Source: Helianthus annuus (lineage: Eukaryota > Streptophyta > Magnoliopsida > Asterales > Asteraceae). Taken from it: a stretch of DNA of 64,000 bases. Both the position numbers and the translations under genes were made by a program. The notes below the pieces were generated by a model. It was not told the origin of the DNA, made no database searches, and saw nothing but the letters and a program-made list of their open reading frames with translations. This document shows, piece by piece, positions 10,961 to 22,352 of the stretch. Each line of letters begins with the position of its first letter. Positions within the stretch are counted from its first letter, which is position 1. The stretch lies in the NCBI RefSeq assembly GCF_002127325.2, contig NC_035448.2:127508561-127572560 (forward strand), written 5' to 3'.

Positions 10961-11007
10961 AGGTACTGTTTCATAAAAATAAGCTGTTTTCGGTTTATTT
11001 TCGTAGA

Positions 11008-11451
11008 ATGTCGAGTGAAAATAGTGGAACATCTTTCGTGCATTCAACAAACAGTAGAAGAGGAAGGAAGCCTTCCATTGAAGCTACCCTTGTACACTAT
11101 GTCATTGCACTTCAGTAAGCTCTCGATGAGATGACTTCGGCAGAGGAAATCCTAATTGACCGTATAAACTATCTTACGGTGGGGCTAGAAAATAGTTTTC
11201 AAGAAATTAACCTCTTGCACCAGAGGTTAAATACTCTTGTAACACCTCCGATGGAACCCGTCCTCCCTCAAGAGGACTGGAACCTAGCACTTGGAGTCAA
11301 CAACCCGACCGGATGGGATGACATTCCAGCAGAACCTCCCCTTGAAGATTTACAAGAAGTCCTGGTGGAAGTTGTACCTCCTCAAACCGACGCTAATGAG
11401 CCCTCTTTTCTCCTCCCAAGGGAGATAGAGGAGTGGCTCGCCGACATATGA
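11008..11451 (+). pseudogene. Second small ORF of the non-autonomous element, one stop
   Basis: Reading from ATG 11008 gives MSSENSGTSFVHSTN and continues in one frame to 11451, broken by a single TAA at 11116-11118. Downstream of the stop the open part begins MTSAEEILIDRINYL at 11131 and has a Leu-rich heptad-like stretch (about 25 residues, NSFQEINLLHQRLNTLV) that could form a short coiled coil. It then becomes Pro- and Glu-rich and ends EIEEWLADI. I do not recognise a family. It may be one ORF of about 147 codons inactivated by one nonsense change, or the internal ATG may be used. Confidence 0.5.
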
Positions 11452-11775
11452 GGAGTCCATGCCCGGAAGGAGGAGTTCTATGAAGCCGCATCCAACCAAG
11501 ACCATTATCTTCTTGGAAATTTTGCTACTTAAAATAACTTGTAGGCTAGAACTCCATGGTTTATGCTTCTTGTGCTTGCTTATCTAACTTAGTAGCATTT
11601 TAGGACTATGTATCTCTCTATGGTTTTTAATGAAATGATGGTTTTAAGGTTTGGATGGTGTTATAAGAAATAAAACCCACTCTGTATGGTGAAGGATAAC
11701 AAGGGAAAAGAGAAACATCACCCCATGCACTAAAACAAAGCAATCCGACAACGATCTCTCCATTATAGTAGGCTC

Positions 11776-11968
11776 AGCACGGGCCGTGTTCACCCAACAC
11801 GGCCCCGTGCTGCACAGTCTGCAGCAAATCGCCCAGTTCAGGTAACTGGACACGGGGCCGTGTTCACTGGACACGCCCCTGTGCCCAGGCTTCTGTTACT
11901 TTTCTTAAATTTTTGTCGCTGGCACCTGAACACGGGGCCGTGCCCGGTCCACACGGGGCCGTGTCCAG
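11776..11968. repeat. Paired GC palindromes, 3' cluster
   Basis: Three pairs at 11776-11811, 11848-11887 and 11928-11968, about 75-80 bases apart, with units such as CACGGGCCGTG, CACGGCCCCGTG and CACGGGGCCGTG. This is the densest cluster inside the element, in DNA that does not code. Confidence 0.85.
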
Positions 11969-13365
11969 ACTGCCAGTAACATAAAATTTTGCTTTTAACA
12001 CCATTTTACACATTCAGTCAACCTAAAAACTTATTTTTGGGACACATTGAAGACAATGTGTAATTTAAGTGTGGGGGGGGGGGGATGCTAAAACCTTGAA
12101 TTTTGCAAGTCCTAATAACAAGCCTTACACAAAACTCTATTGGAACCGCTAATCACCCCAATTTTTTTTCCAAAAGTTGTCATTTTTTTTACTTGTCTAA
12201 GTTTAAGTTGGGAATTCAAGTCTTAACAAGGTTATATTTTTACAAGTTTACAACCGATAGCATCGTGATAAAAAGAACCAACATAAGAAAATTATGAAAA
12301 GGCATGACAAACTTAGTTAAAATTTGATTATATATACTTATCACATAAAAAAAACCCTTTTCCCACAAAAGTGAGTTTTGAGCCTTTAACGAGCATAAAA
12401 ATATATATCTTTACACTAAATGCTCATTTTTCGTTTCTTGTGTGAATAGCTGCTTGGTTCGTACGACTATAGAACTTGCCACAACAATACATTCCCGGTC
12501 CTTACCAACTTAAACCCGAGTAAGTAAATGATGGAGGCATTAGGACTAACCCTTTTTCATTCTACACCATTATTTTTTCATTTTTTTACCACCTACCCAA
12601 AATCCCCCTAGTTAACCCCTTTGAGCCTAAACCTTTTCATTTCTTACCCCAAAACAACACTCTTCACCCACCTAAACCTTTTTATTTTTAACCCTTTTTT
12701 TTAAGTAACAACGTTCGGTTCTCTTATGACTTCCTTAAAAAAAAAGAAAAAAATCTATATTTTTATATATTTTGATGAAACCAAATAAACAAACAAAGTT
12801 TATCAAAAATAACTTTGTTTGAACAATTCATCAAAATAAAATAAAAATATGAAAAAAAATATAATAAAAGTCTTTCAAACCGACGTTTGTTACGCCTTTC
12901 GCCCTTTTTACTAACCACTAACCCAACCACCCACCTTTAGCCCAAGCCTAACCCTTCACCTATAAAGTCCTCTTGATATTTACAAAGGTATATAGTTAAA
13001 AAGGAGGATTGATTGCTTGGCAAGCTTATGGTAGGAGTAAGTTCCATGCCGCTCTCGAGTGATTCACTAAAAATACACCTTCGGCCGAGTGTTGAGTGAT
13101 CTCCCGTGAGGTATGTGAACTTATATATAAATGAGATTTTAAAAAAGGTATGTTATGCCCTAATAAGTAATTTATCTTAAGAAACGTTCTTAATAAATCA
13201 TGCCGAATAGGATTGTAAATAAATAAAAATAAAACCCCAATAAAGAATCTGGGAAATCCCGACACTCTATGACAAGCCCAAAAACCTTCTCTTCTACCCA
13301 TTCCATTTGGGAGTGAATAAAGCCACATTATAATGAGTTTTGCTTGAGGACAAGCAAAGATTTAA

Positions 13366-13378
13366 GTGTGGGGGTATT
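13366..13378 (+). other. Polypurine tract of Athila-like element
   Basis: GTGTGGGGGTATT precedes the 3' LTR start TGATAT at 13379. Confidence 0.75.
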
Positions 13379-15017
13379 TGATATACGCAAAATGCAACAT
13401 ATAAATTATATCAATTGTGGCATAAAACTAACCCTTTTTTAGTACTAATGTTGGAAAAAGTGTGCTTTTGTCTTCCTTTTGTATTTTCAGGATTAAATGA
13501 GCTCAAATTAACAAAAGAAGCAAAAAGACAGCAAAATCTAACATAAATACAAGAAAAGGAACAAAAGTGGAATGCCCGACCCCTCGATAGCATCTTTCCA
13601 AGCAAAACTAAGAAAACAGAAGACTGAACACGCCCCGTGCTCAGCGAGCACGTGGCCGTGCCCAAGTAGCAGCAGAAAAGACAAACCTTTAGAAGCTTCT
13701 ACTACCCACCACGGGGCCGTGCCCAGCGGACACGGGGGCGTGGTCAACTTGCTGCAGGCGCATTTATTGTAATTGCGAATTACAATTAATGAGAGAGAGT
13801 GTCAGATGGACACGGGCCCGTGCCCGAGCTTCTATTCAGCCTACAAATAGGAGTGTTTGGAGCCATTTCAACTCATCCCTTGGCACACCACCTCTCTCAC
13901 ACTTCACACTTCACCCACCACCCACCACCACCATAACACCATCATCCACCACCATCATCCATTGTCCATCATAGAGTGTGTGAGTCGTCTCGGGATCCAA
14001 GATTGATCGTAAGAGTTCTTAACAATCAAAGGCAAGTGTTTAGTGTAATATTTTTTATTTTTAATCTTTTGCACTTTTTAATTGGTTTTGTAATAATGAC
14101 TTTAATTACTAGTTTCTTATGTTGAAGGTGATTCTTCCTTATCGTTTGTCTGTGGTGTCTTGGCATTATTTTTACTGTCTATATAAAATAAAAGATTTTC
14201 ACCATTCATATCTCCACGGTCTATATGGAGGTATGTTGGCTACCTGGTCGGGGGTTAAGGGAACGGTTTGGTAAGAGTCTTGCCATTGTTCAGTGTATAG
14301 ATCCTATAAAGGATCTGGGTCAAATTTAGTAGGACCTCCTTCAATACCCAAAGGTATTGGATGGCGGGGGTCCAAACTCTTTGATCCCCTCATAAGTTAA
14401 ACTACTATTAAAACTTTAACCCAGCTACTTAGGACTGTATCCCTGCTGACTCAGACTATTTAGCCGAGGGTAACGTCGCCTTCAAAAGAGGGGCCTACCA
14501 CATTATGCATTAATAACTTAATTAATTATCTTTCAATAATCCGACCCTTTAGGATTGTATCCTTGCTGACTCAAACTACTGGGTTGAGGGTAAAGTCGCT
14601 TTCAAAAGAGGGGCCTTCTACAATAACTAAGATATCTCTTAAATAAGTGCAAAAGTGCGAAAATAATCAAAGTTACACTAACACACGAGTCGGATCCAAG
14701 TGATTCATCTTGTCTATCTGTTTTTATTTCTATTTTATTTTATGCATTTTAGTTAGTTTTATTTTCTTAGTTTAAAAATCTTTTTCTAACATTTTGATTT
14801 GATTAGACGTTGAGGATAAACCGGTACTAAAAGCTCTTGTGTCCTTGGACGACCTCAGTATCTTACCAACACTATACTACGTCCACGATGGGTGCACTTG
14901 CCCATATGTGTGTTTAGTGTTAGTAAATATCGTGTTTTATAAATTTAAAACTTGGCTAAAAAGTGTAAAAGGGCTTAAAATACATACCTAAAAATATAAC
15001 ACACTTCACGCACATCA
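13379..15017 (+). mobile_element. 3' LTR of Athila-like element
   Basis: Matches 7729-9432 with scattered substitutions and a few small deletions. One deletion removes half of a palindrome pair (single unit at 13809-13826) and another shortens the stretch after 14030. It contains palindrome pairs at 13626-13663 and 13710-13746. The TATA box is changed to TACAAATA. It ends CACATCA and is followed by the GAGAC duplication. Confidence 0.88.
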
Positions 15018-15191
15018 GAGACCTTAATGGTCTACGCGGCCCGCGAGCGACACATAAAACTTGTTTTTTATTTAATTTTTATAAAAATAAAGGTATTCGG
15101 TTCCTGTTTTTGCATACGGGGTGTATTTAAGACATATTGGGATATTTTAATTATTTTTAGGGTGTCGAAAATATTCAGGAGGGTTGTTATA
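15018..15191 (-). mobile_element. 3' LTR of A2, proximal part
   Basis: This is the first 174 bases of the minus-strand LTR, starting TATAACAACCCTCC at 15191 after the polypurine tract and broken at 15018 by the Athila-like insertion. It includes the GC palindrome block CTACGCGGCCCGCGAG. Confidence 0.85.
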
Positions 15192-15203
15192 TCCTCCCCA
15201 CCT
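15192..15203 (-). other. Polypurine tract of A2
   Basis: The minus strand reads AGGTGGGGAGGA just before the LTR start, identical to the tract of A1. Confidence 0.8.
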
Positions 15204-15227
15204 TGTTTTAGAGCTCGTCCTCGAGAT

Positions 15228-17143
15228 CTACTGGAGCAAGTGTGGATATTTTCTTTGCATTTCTGATTCAAGCTCCCATGTGTATTCTGGTCCTCTTTTG
15301 GAGTCCCATTTCACTTTGACCAGAACTAATCTCTTGTGCTTGAGGTTCTTAACTTTCCTGTCTTCAATTTGTAGGGGTCTTTCTACAAATTTTAACTGCT
15401 CATTTACCTCTATATCCTTAAGAGGTACCATCAGTGATTCATCAGCTATTTCTTGAGACTAGATACATGAAATACATCATGTATCCCTGCCATTTCCTTT
15501 GGCAGTTGTACCTGATAGGCTACAGGTCCTATTCTTCTAATAATTTCAAAAGGTCCAACATACCTGGGGCTTAACTTTCCCCTTTTGTTGAATCTTACTA
15601 GTCCTTTCCAAGGAGAGACTTTCAATAACACTTTATCTCCTACTTGAAATTCCAATGGCTTTCGCCTGTTATCTGCATAACTCTTCTGTCGGTCACGTGC
15701 TGCTTTTAGTCTTTCCTTGAACTGGATAATTTTGTCGGTCGTTTCTTGTACTATCTCAGGTCCGGATAGTTGCTTTTCTCCCATGTCTACCCAACAGACT
15801 GGGGTTCGGCACTTTCGTCCATAAAGTGCTTTGAACGGTGCAGCTTTGATACTTGTGTGATAACTGTTATTATAAGAAAATTCTACCAATGGTAAGTGAT
15901 CATCTCAATTACCTCCGAAATCAATTATACAAGCTCTAAGCATATCTTCCATTGTCTGAATTGTCCTTTCACTTTGTCCATCTGTTTGAGGATGATAAGC
16001 TGTGCTTAAATTCAACTTGGTTCCCATTGCTTTTTGGAAACTTGTCCAAAAATGAGAGGTAAAACGGCTATCTCTGTCAGAAACAATTGATAAAGGAATT
16101 CCATGCAACGAAACTATTTAATTTACATACAACTTAGCTAACTGTTCCATACTTAAAGTTTGTTTCATTGGTAGGAAATGAGCTGACTTAGTTAGCCTGT
16201 CTACAATCACCCAGATTGTATCATTACCTTTCCTTGTTTGGGTAATTTGGTAACAAAATCCATTGTTATCAATTCCCATTTCCACACTGGCATTTCTAAC
16301 TGCTGCAACAAACCTGAGGGTTTCTAATGTTCAGGTTTGACTTGTGAACATGTTAAACACTTAGAAACATAAGCTGCTATATCCTTCTTCATTCCTATCC
16401 ACCAAAAATTCTTTCTTAAGTCCTGATACATCTTATCACTTCCAGGATTGCATCGTATATTTAGACTTATGGGCTTCTTCTAATACACGGTGACGTAGGT
16501 TTCCTAATTTAGGTATCCATATTCTTTTCTTATGGAATCTCCAAATTCCATATGTTCCTTGTTCTAATTCCTTGATCATTCCTTTTAACTTTTCAGTATC
16601 ATCCTTGATTACTGATTCTTGTGCTTCTCTAATTTGATTATTTAAATCTACTTGTAGATTTAATTTAAGAGAATGTACCCTTTTTGGCTTCTCATGATAC
16701 TTTCGGCTTAAAGTATCGGCTACTACATTAACCTTTCCTGCATGATACTGGATATTACAATCATAATCGCTAAGAATTTCCATCCAGCGTCTTTGTCTCA
16801 TATTCAACTCCTTTTGCCCGAAAACATACCTTAAACTCTTATGATCAGTGAAAATAGTAAACTTACTACCGTAAAGGTAATGTCTCCAAATTTTAGGGCA
16901 AAAATTATAGTTCCTAATTCCAAATCATGGGTTGAATAATCCCCTTCATGATTCTTAAGTTGTCTAGATGCATAAGCTATAACCTTTTGGCGTTGCATCA
17001 ATACACATCCATAACCTAACTTAGAAGCGTCATAATAGACTACAAAGTGTCCAGTTCCTTCTGGTAACGAGCGTATGGGTGCATGGGTTAGTCTTTACTT
17101 AAGAATTCTAAAGGCTTCTTCTTGTTTTGGTCCCCATTCAAAC
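15228..17143 (-). pseudogene. A2 pol, 3' part: RNase H, integrase, chromodomain-like tail
   Basis: This continues from the reverse transcriptase at higher coordinates. RNase H (about 17100-16760) has frame changes. The connection region ends with [12 protein letters not shown] near 16700. The integrase zinc-finger region near 16430 is broken just after HKSKYTM. The catalytic core appears at 16108-15905 ([21 protein letters not shown]), and the strand closes with [11 protein letters not shown] and the tail ending [15 protein letters not shown] at 15228. Breaks near 15440, 15900 and 16110-16440 put successive domains in different frames. Integrase would insert the DNA copy, and the tail is the Tekay-type chromodomain-like region thought to target chromatin. 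Confidence 0.85.
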
Positions 17144-19690
17144 TTAACAGGTTAACTTAGTTAAGGGAATGGATATTCTAGAAAAATCTTGAATAAATCT
17201 TCTATAATAACCAGTCAATCCTAGGAAACTTCTAACCTCGGTTGGTGACTCAGGGGTTTTCCATTTGGTAATTGCCTCGATCTTGGTGGGATCCACATGA
17301 ATTCCTTCATGATTGACTAGATGTCCAAGAAATTGTACCTGTTCTAACCAAAACTCGCACTTTGAAAATTTAGCATAAAGCTTTTCCTTTCTCAATAAAC
17401 TTAGAAGTGCGTGCAAATGCTTTGCATGATCCTCTTTACTTTTAAAGTAAATAAGAATATCATCTATAAAGACAATTATGAATTTATCCAAATATGTCTT
17501 ACATATTTGGTTCATCATGTCCATAAATGCGGCTGGGGCATTGGCTAAACCAAATGGCATGACAGTAAATTCATAATGGCCATACCTTGTTCTGAAAGCG
17601 GTCTTAGGAATGTCCTCTTCCTGTACCTTTAATTGATGATATCCTGACCTTAAATCAATTTTAGAGAAAATTTGAGCTCCTTGCAATTGTTCGAACAGAT
17701 TATCGATTCTTGGTAATGGGTACTGATTCTTAATCGTGACCTTGTTCAATTCGCGGTAGTCAATGCACATATGCATTGATCCGTCTTTCTTTTTGACAAA
17801 TAAAATCGGCGCTCCCCACGATGATGAGCTCGGCTGAATGAATCCTTTCTCCAACAATTCGTCTAATTGTTTCTTTAGTTCCTGCATTTCTGCGGGTGCC
17901 AAACGGTAAGGTGCTTTGGCAATTGGTGCTGTCCCTGGTAGTAGGTGGATTCTGAATTCAACTTCTCTGTCTGGAGGTAGTCCTGGTAATTCTTCTGGAA
18001 ATACATCTGAAAACTGAGATACTATTGGGATATCTTTTAACTCTTTTCCCTTAGTGTTAGTGATTATAGAAATCAAATATACTAAAGATCCTTTTCTTAT
18101 ATAATTTGATGTTTTCATCACAGAGATGAATTTTGTAGATCTAGATAGCTTATCTCCTTTAATTGTGATCTTTTCATCCCTTAGTGAATTTACTTGAATT
18201 GACTTTTGATCACATAAAATATTGGCTTTATTGGCTATTAACCAATCCATTCCTAAAACAACATCAAATCCTGCCAGATTCATTGGGTAAAGGTTTGCAA
18301 TAAACTTTTGGTTTAAAAATTCTATTCTTGCTCCCTGCAAGATTTTAGAAATCCTAACGGTTTCTCCATTCGTTGTTTCTACTAGACATTCTTGTGGGAG
18401 TTTAGTTAATGATTGATTTAGAAGTTTGCAAAATGAAGTATTAATAAAACTTTGGTTTGCACCAGAGTCAAATAATACTTTAGCAAAAATATCATTAACT
18501 AAAAACGTACCGGCTATCACGTCCGGAATCATCTTGGCTTCTTTTGCAGTCAGAACAAATGCTCTAGCATTTTTAGTGTTCTTGTTGTTCGCAGCTGGAG
18601 CCAATTTTGGACAATTTGGCTTGATGTGACCTTTTTCTCCACAGTTGAAGCACAGTCTATTAGTAGGTTTCCTCCTGCAATCTTCTTCCTTGTGACCTGG
18701 TACTTCGCAGAAATTGCAGTAAGTGGAGCATCTTCCTGAATGCTTCTTTTTGCAGGCCTTGCAGTATGGTGCAGAGGTAGAACCTACGTTTCTACGGTTA
18801 GAATTCCCAGAACGGAATTCTTGGGTAAGCCTTTGAGCTAGGTTTCTCCTCTGGTCTTCTTCTCTAGTACGGATTAATTCATCTGTCAAGGTATTTGCTA
18901 GTTCTACAGCTTCTTCTATGGTTTGGGGTCTAGCTGCCTTGACTACATGTCTAATCTCTCTAATTAATCCCCAGATGTAACGAGAGATTAATATCGGTTC
19001 AGGTGATGCAAGGGTTGCTACTATTCTAGCATATTCAAAGAATGTGGTAGTATAACCCTGACTATCTACCCCGATCATTCTAAGGTTCAGAAATTTATTT
19101 GCTATATGTTCTTTTTCATTGGGAGGGCAAAATTTCCTTTCTACCATATTTTTAAACTCCTCCCATTCCATGTTTTAAACCCTATCACTTCCTCTTGACT
19201 GGAGGATAGTGTTCCACCATTCTAAGGCTGAGTTCTTAAACAGGTTGGAAGCAAACATTATCTTGTCTTCTTCAGCACACTTGCTTATTTTTAAAACAGC
19301 CTCAGTCTTTTCTATCCAGCGTAGAGCTGCAATGGGTCCTTCATTGCCCGAGAATTCTATTCGTTTGCAGGACCAGAATTCTTTATAAGAACAACCACAT
19401 GGCATGGTTCTTCTTCTTTTGGGAATGGGCACTTGAAATACGGGTCCATTGTTTACGCTGTGTTCCGGTTCAGTTGGTCGCTTACTGCTATGCTTACTTT
19501 TATTATCAGCTTCTCTAACAGTTTGGATAATAAATGGCATTGCATCTATGATTCCTTGGGCCACTATGTGTTGGATGGCACCATTATCCACTTGGTTTCC
19601 ATTGTTATTGTTGTTCGGATTCTTATTATTCAGATTATCGTTATTCGGGTGATTATCACTCTGGTTTTCCTGGTTCACTTCGTTGTCCAT
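17144..19690 (-). pseudogene. A2 gag-protease-reverse transcriptase, nearly open
   Basis: Starts MDNEVNQENQSDNHPNND at 19690. One nonsense codon (TAA at 19175-19177, where related copies have Tyr) separates the first 170 codons from a 675-codon open stretch. Domains in order are: gag capsid block (NSALEWWNTILQS), three Cys-His motifs ([40 protein letters not shown]), aspartic protease (FDSGANQSF) and reverse transcriptase ([33 protein letters not shown]). It ends at 17144 after PLTKLTC because a 7-base deletion shifts the frame. Gag and pol are in one frame, as in other Tekay elements. Confidence 0.88.
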
Positions 19691-19926
19691 CTGAATTTTA
19701 AACATTTACCACTTATTAATATCACAAAATAATATTTAACATAGCAAATTACATGACACGCACTTTGGTCAAAAGCGTCGATCATTGCGACTTTACTCTA
19801 TTCATATAATATGCATCTATTACACACCAGTACTGAAATTAAAATTACAATACCGACTGAAATTTTAAAGCTACACTACTAGTAATAGGCATCCGTAGTT
19901 TTTTTTTCATACACATACACACATAT
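19691..19926 (-). other. Gag leader of A2
   Basis: About 240 AT-rich bases between the (TTA)n tract and the gag ATG. Its counterpart in A1 is 1932-2177. No ORF or clear motif is seen. Confidence 0.6.
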
Positions 19927-19930
19927 ATTA

Positions 19931-20023
<93 letters not shown>
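19927..20023. repeat. (TTA)n microsatellite at the end of ORF1
   Basis: About 97 bases of TTA/ATT trinucleotides with almost no interruption. On the minus strand it is read as ATA codons and adds a long isoleucine run to ORF1. Confidence 0.95.
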
Positions 20024-20024
<1 letters not shown>

Positions 20025-20863
20025 ACCTTCTCCACCATCACTTCTACGGATATGGATTCATCCAGAAATCCATATTGCGCTCGTCGTACTTCCAGACGAG
20101 TCGCTCTCCCACTTGTCCAAAGTTCTTGTACGTTTTCTGCACTCATTGGGGGTGCAGGTTCTAGGACTGGGTTCGGAATCTGGGGTGCGGGTTCCTGGTA
20201 TGGAGGTGTAGGGGCCTGGTATGGGTAAGGAGTTTCTAGAATCTCCCTAATGAATACATCATTATCGTAATAGGGATTTAGAGGGTCTAACCCTGGGTAG
20301 GCTCCGAGGTTTGGCATGGGCATGTCTTCGTGTATCGGGTAACGTTGCACATAGTCCCTATTGTCGTCCCACCATGAGTCGTAATTTGGGTCTAAGGGAT
20401 TTGGTGCAGGTACCCTAGGTATTTCCTCTGGATTAAAATCATGCATTTCTACTTGGTTTTCGGGGTTTTCTATCTCCATTGGTTGGTCAGGAATTGGTGG
20501 TTGTGGTTGGGGTGCTAACATTTGCTCCAGGTTCGGGTCAGCTGCAGTGGTTGCAAAGATGTGGATATTGGCTATACCCCTATTAAGCATATCCTGGGCA
20601 TAAGCATCAGTTTCTCTTTTAGCTGCGGCTAGTGCTCTCTGGTCTTGTAACTTTTTCATACGCTTTCTACGCTCATGTGCTCCCCTACTGAACCATCCCC
20701 TCATTTTCTGAGGAAATGGCTCTTCAGATTGAGCCTTAAATACGAATATTCCTTCTTCTGTATCAGCAGAGTACCCCGAGAGGGCAGGCTGAGAAGAGGC
20801 ACCTTCGCTTCTAGTCGAACCAGACAATTGACGGTACGCGTCAGATGGTCCTTGGTCGCTCAT
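19928..20863 (-). CDS. ORF1 (extra ORF upstream of gag) of A2, with poly-Ile tail
   Basis: Intact ORF of about 311 codons from ATG 20863 (MSDQGPSDAYRQLSGS). The N-terminal third is basic (MRGWFSRGAHERRKRMKKL), the middle is rich in Pro, Asn and acidic residues with repeated NPLDPNY- and DPLNPYYD-like blocks, and the C-terminal part has PAPPMSAENVQELW. About 30 Ile codons from the TTA microsatellite close it. It lies between the PBS and gag, so it is an extra ORF rather than part of gag-pol. Element C has a related ORF sharing the PPMS-EN-EL block. The function is unknown. A nuclear or nucleic-acid role is only suggested by the basic stretch. An earlier stop may have been lost by microsatellite growth. 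Confidence 0.6.
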
Positions 20864-20995
20864 ACTGTAAACTAACAATTAGTCAAATAACACATAACGG
20901 GAAAATACAATTATGCACGTATTCCCGTAATTTATTTCCTAACAAATTGAATTTTGGTGTCAGCAGAACACTTCTGTGGCTGAATCAGTGGTGTA

Positions 20996-21007
20996 GCTCT
21001 GATACCA
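20996..21007 (-). other. Primer binding site of A2, initiator-Met tRNA type
   Basis: The minus strand reads TGGTATCAGAGC 5 bases inside the 5' LTR end at 21013. Confidence 0.88.
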
Positions 21008-21012
21008 CCTTC

Positions 21013-22352
21013 TGTCGCAACCCCCGTCCCCCTATTACAAACACGGGAACGGGCGGCCGCGGCCAGTTTCGGTGGTATCTGGTATTTTGTCTAATTTGGC
21101 AGCGGAAATTTCATCAGGATCATAGTTAGGAAATATTTTATTAGAGTAAAATACCCACTTTCATAATATTAAACACATGGGATAAAACCCAAGTTTTCAG
21201 TACACACATTTTCATAGGAATAAATCCTATTTTTATTTAGTAAAAACATCTATTTCTTTTAGGTAACTTTGTTGCCACTTTTCTAAGCCTTCAGTGCTGT
21301 CCAGCTGGCTTCGAGTTGGCTTTCACATTTTGTTACCTGAAACGCATCTAAAAACATTTTGTCAGTGGGAAATACTGGTGAGTGAATCCCAGTTCAATCA
21401 AGTTTTAATAAAAACCATTGTACAGTATTGAGGGCGATCTCGCAATTACATTTTTTTCCAAGTCATATCAATTACCACCCACGGTACTGTCGTTCCGACT
21501 TATGGTCATGTTACTCCTCGCAAGGCAGTAACAAATTTTGTATACAAAACCCCAAATTTACCGACTGTAATTGTATCCTTACAAATTCTCAATGACTGCT
21601 TAATGTATAATTAATTAAGTGAGGTTTTCTAAAAACAGTTTGCAAAAAGGAGATTACTCACATTACTGTCTTAGGTTTTCAGTAAGGACTTCCTGGGAAT
21701 AATCTATAATTTACACAAATGCACACGTGTTAGTATAATAACCTATTTTAACATTAGCAATACCCTCCCCGAGATGGCATTCCAACGACTACGTCGGGCA
21801 GAACCATGACAGTCGTTACGGAACCCTAGATCAATCGGGCAGAGTATCTAATACGTATCCAGGGGTTATGATACTTACAACGGAGCAAAGCCTCGTTATT
21901 TAGGGGTATTATACTCGAGATTATGCCTACACTTCAGAAAATTCGAGATTGAGAAAAGAAATGAACGAGCAGACTGAAGATCCAAGGCCCTCTACTTATA
22001 GGGCCTCATTTCCACTTTTACGCGGCCCGCGTAAAGTGTAACCCAAGGGTTACGCGGCCCGCCTAGTAGCCCGGGTAGGGTTTAGGTGATCCTGGTCATT
22101 GTCTAGCTTCGACGTGTGTTGGGCCACGTGGCGGCCCAGGGTTTCGCCAGCTTTCACCTTGTCGCGGCCCGCGTGAGGGTTAAGGGGTGGCTTACGCGGC
22201 CCGCCTCAAACCCAAAATTCCAGTTTTAATTAATTTTAATAATAATTAAGGTATTCAGGGCCCATTTTCGCGTATGGGGGGTATTTTAGGGCAAATTATA
22301 ATATTTTAAAATATATTAGGGTGTCAGAAAAATATTCGGGAGGGTTGTTATA
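21013..22352 (-). mobile_element. 5' LTR of A2
   Basis: 1340 bases. It begins TATAACAACCC at 22352 and ends GCGACA at 21013 (minus strand). A probable TATA box is TATAAGTA (minus, 21993-22000). Upstream of it are GC palindromes, including a perfect 9-base inverted repeat with one central base, TTTACGCGG-C-CCGCGTAAA, at 22017-22035. No coding sequence is seen. Confidence 0.88.

Larger units (their letters stand above)
10410..11007 (+). other. Inter-ORF region of Athila-like element
   Basis: This is non-coding DNA between two ORFs. It holds the palindromes at 10420-10561 and 10921-10960 and, at about 10585-10900, an AT-rich stretch with TTCTTCTTCATC-like pyrimidine runs and no long ORF. I see nothing else in it. 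Confidence 0.6.
11452..13378 (+). other. 3' non-coding region of Athila-like element
   Basis: No credible ORF. It contains paired palindromes at 11776-11968, a poly-G run near 12069-12080, low-complexity A/T and pyrimidine-rich DNA (12140-12900) and the polypurine tract. The stretch 13341-13375 (CTTGAGGACAAGCAAAG then GTGTGGGGG) is the recognisable Athila-type lead into the 3' LTR. Confidence 0.7.
7729..15017 (+). mobile_element. Athila-like non-autonomous LTR element inserted in the A2 LTR
   Basis: Two LTRs of 1704 and 1639 bases start TGATAT and end CACATCA. A PBS of the TGGCGCC type follows the first, and a GTGTGGGGG polypurine tract precedes the second. The leader into that tract (CTTGAGGACAAGCAAAG) resembles the region before Athila 3' LTRs. 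The 3.9-kb interior lacks reverse transcriptase and integrase and carries two small ORFs. I infer a non-autonomous derivative mobilised by an Athila-type partner. Exact target duplications flank it. Confidence 0.85.
6549..22352 (-). mobile_element. A2: full-length but inactive Tekay-like element on the minus strand
   Basis: Read on the minus strand: 5' LTR 22352-21013, PBS 21007-20996, ORF1, gag-pol to 15228, polypurine tract, 3' LTR from 15191 to 15018 and, after an inserted Athila-like element, from 7728 to 6549. Both outer termini are present (TATAACA start, GCGACA end). The flanking five bases do not match (CCTAT at 6544-6548 against TTTAA or nearby registers at 22353), so a normal target duplication is missing. 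Confidence 0.88.
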
